36,556 bases of DNA from Actinomycetes bacterium (GTDB lineage Bacteria; Actinomycetota; Actinomycetes; Prado026), in assembly GCA_036510875.1 (NCBI GenBank), contig DATCDE010000188.1, positions 1 to 36,556 on the forward strand. Reading direction: 5' to 3'. Below, piece by piece: positions 36,481 through 36,556 of this stretch. The notes beneath the pieces were generated by a model, which saw only the letters and a list, made by a program, of their open reading frames with translations, did no database searches and had not been told where the DNA came from. The first letter of the stretch is position 1, and every line of letters starts with the position of its first letter. Both the position numbers and the translations under genes were made by a program.

Positions 36481-36556
36481 TGGGCGTCCCCCTCCACGAG
36501 CAGGTGCAGCGGCAGGTCGTGACCCATCCGGTCCCGTTTGGTCTCCAGGTAGCGCA
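36477..36556 (-). CDS. ribBA: GTP cyclohydrolase II / RibBA, C-terminal end (partial)
   Basis: Only the last 25 codons lie in the window: [18 protein letters not shown] followed by LVEGDAQ and TGA at 36477-36479. The block [11 protein letters not shown] is the characteristic C-terminus of GTP cyclohydrolase II, usually part of the RibBA fusion in actinobacteria. The N-terminal part, and thus whether the DHBP synthase domain is present, lies beyond the right edge. Confidence 0.85.
   Translation of the reverse strand, partial: RYLETKRDRMGHDLPLHLLVEGDAQ

Overview
The window is a chromosomal segment of a high-GC actinobacterium (class Actinomycetes). The evidence is the strong G/C third-position bias, the actinobacterial motif in the rRNA leader, the gene orders infC-rpmI-rplT-rRNA methylase-sensor kinase-pheS-pheT and ribBA-ribH-hisE-hisG-PH-domain gene, and the densely overlapping GTGA/ATGA operons. 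The genus cannot be fixed from the sequence alone. I see no phage, IS element, integrase, tRNA gene or CRISPR array; this is mostly core-genome housekeeping DNA with a few accessory modules.

Layout, left to right. (1) 1-831: the 5' end of a 16S rRNA gene on the minus strand, running off the left edge, with a long leader, an antitermination-like motif and two sigma70-type promoters. (2) 861-2773: tyrS and a 3-methyladenine DNA glycosylase (minus), followed by a lone unrecognised gene (plus, 2809-3105). (3) 3121-10600: a complete arginine operon on the minus strand, argC-argJ-argB-argD-argR-argG-argH, with 4-base overlaps at every junction and a promoter placed so that the argC message would be nearly leaderless. 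(4) 10660-12353: a divergent pair, an exported nitroreductase-fold lipoprotein and an aldo/keto reductase, with a small operator-like repeat between them. (5) 12358-19465: a translation operon on the minus strand: infC (apparent AUC start, attenuator-like leader), rpmI, rplT, rRNA methyltransferase, soluble PAS histidine kinase, pheS, pheT. A DUF1844 gene diverges from infC. (6) 20090-22807: aquaporin, an SseB-like protein, an MFS transporter. (7) 22773-26689: a molybdenum-hydroxylase maturation operon (MoxR/CoxD ATPase, CoxE VWA protein, XdhC, MocA-like nucleotidyltransferase) without any hydroxylase subunit nearby. (8) 26768-30233: an SDR enzyme, then an MprAB-like two-component system followed by TCTCAC repeats and a secreted PepSY-domain gene that appears frameshifted. 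(9) 30247-34378: OafA-type acyltransferase with an SGNH domain, a quinone reductase-like MDR enzyme, and a lipid-anchorless N-acetylmuramoyl-L-alanine amidase. (10) 34379-36556: a long hairpin shared by two convergent genes, then PH-domain protein, hisG, hisE, ribH and the last 25 codons of ribBA/ribA.

The most interesting observations are regulatory. Several unrelated genes have a TANNNT (or weaker NANNNT) hexamer exactly 6-8 bases before the start codon and no Shine-Dalgarno, which suggests widespread leaderless transcription. infC appears to start at AUC behind a strong Shine-Dalgarno and a long stable hairpin. TCTCAC repeats spaced 11 and 21 bases lie between the sensor kinase and the PepSY gene. 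I do not see a clearly novel multi-gene defence or biosynthetic system; the closest candidates are the orphan Mo-hydroxylase maturation module with its tail-extended nucleotidyltransferase, and the frameshifted PepSY target of the two-component system.
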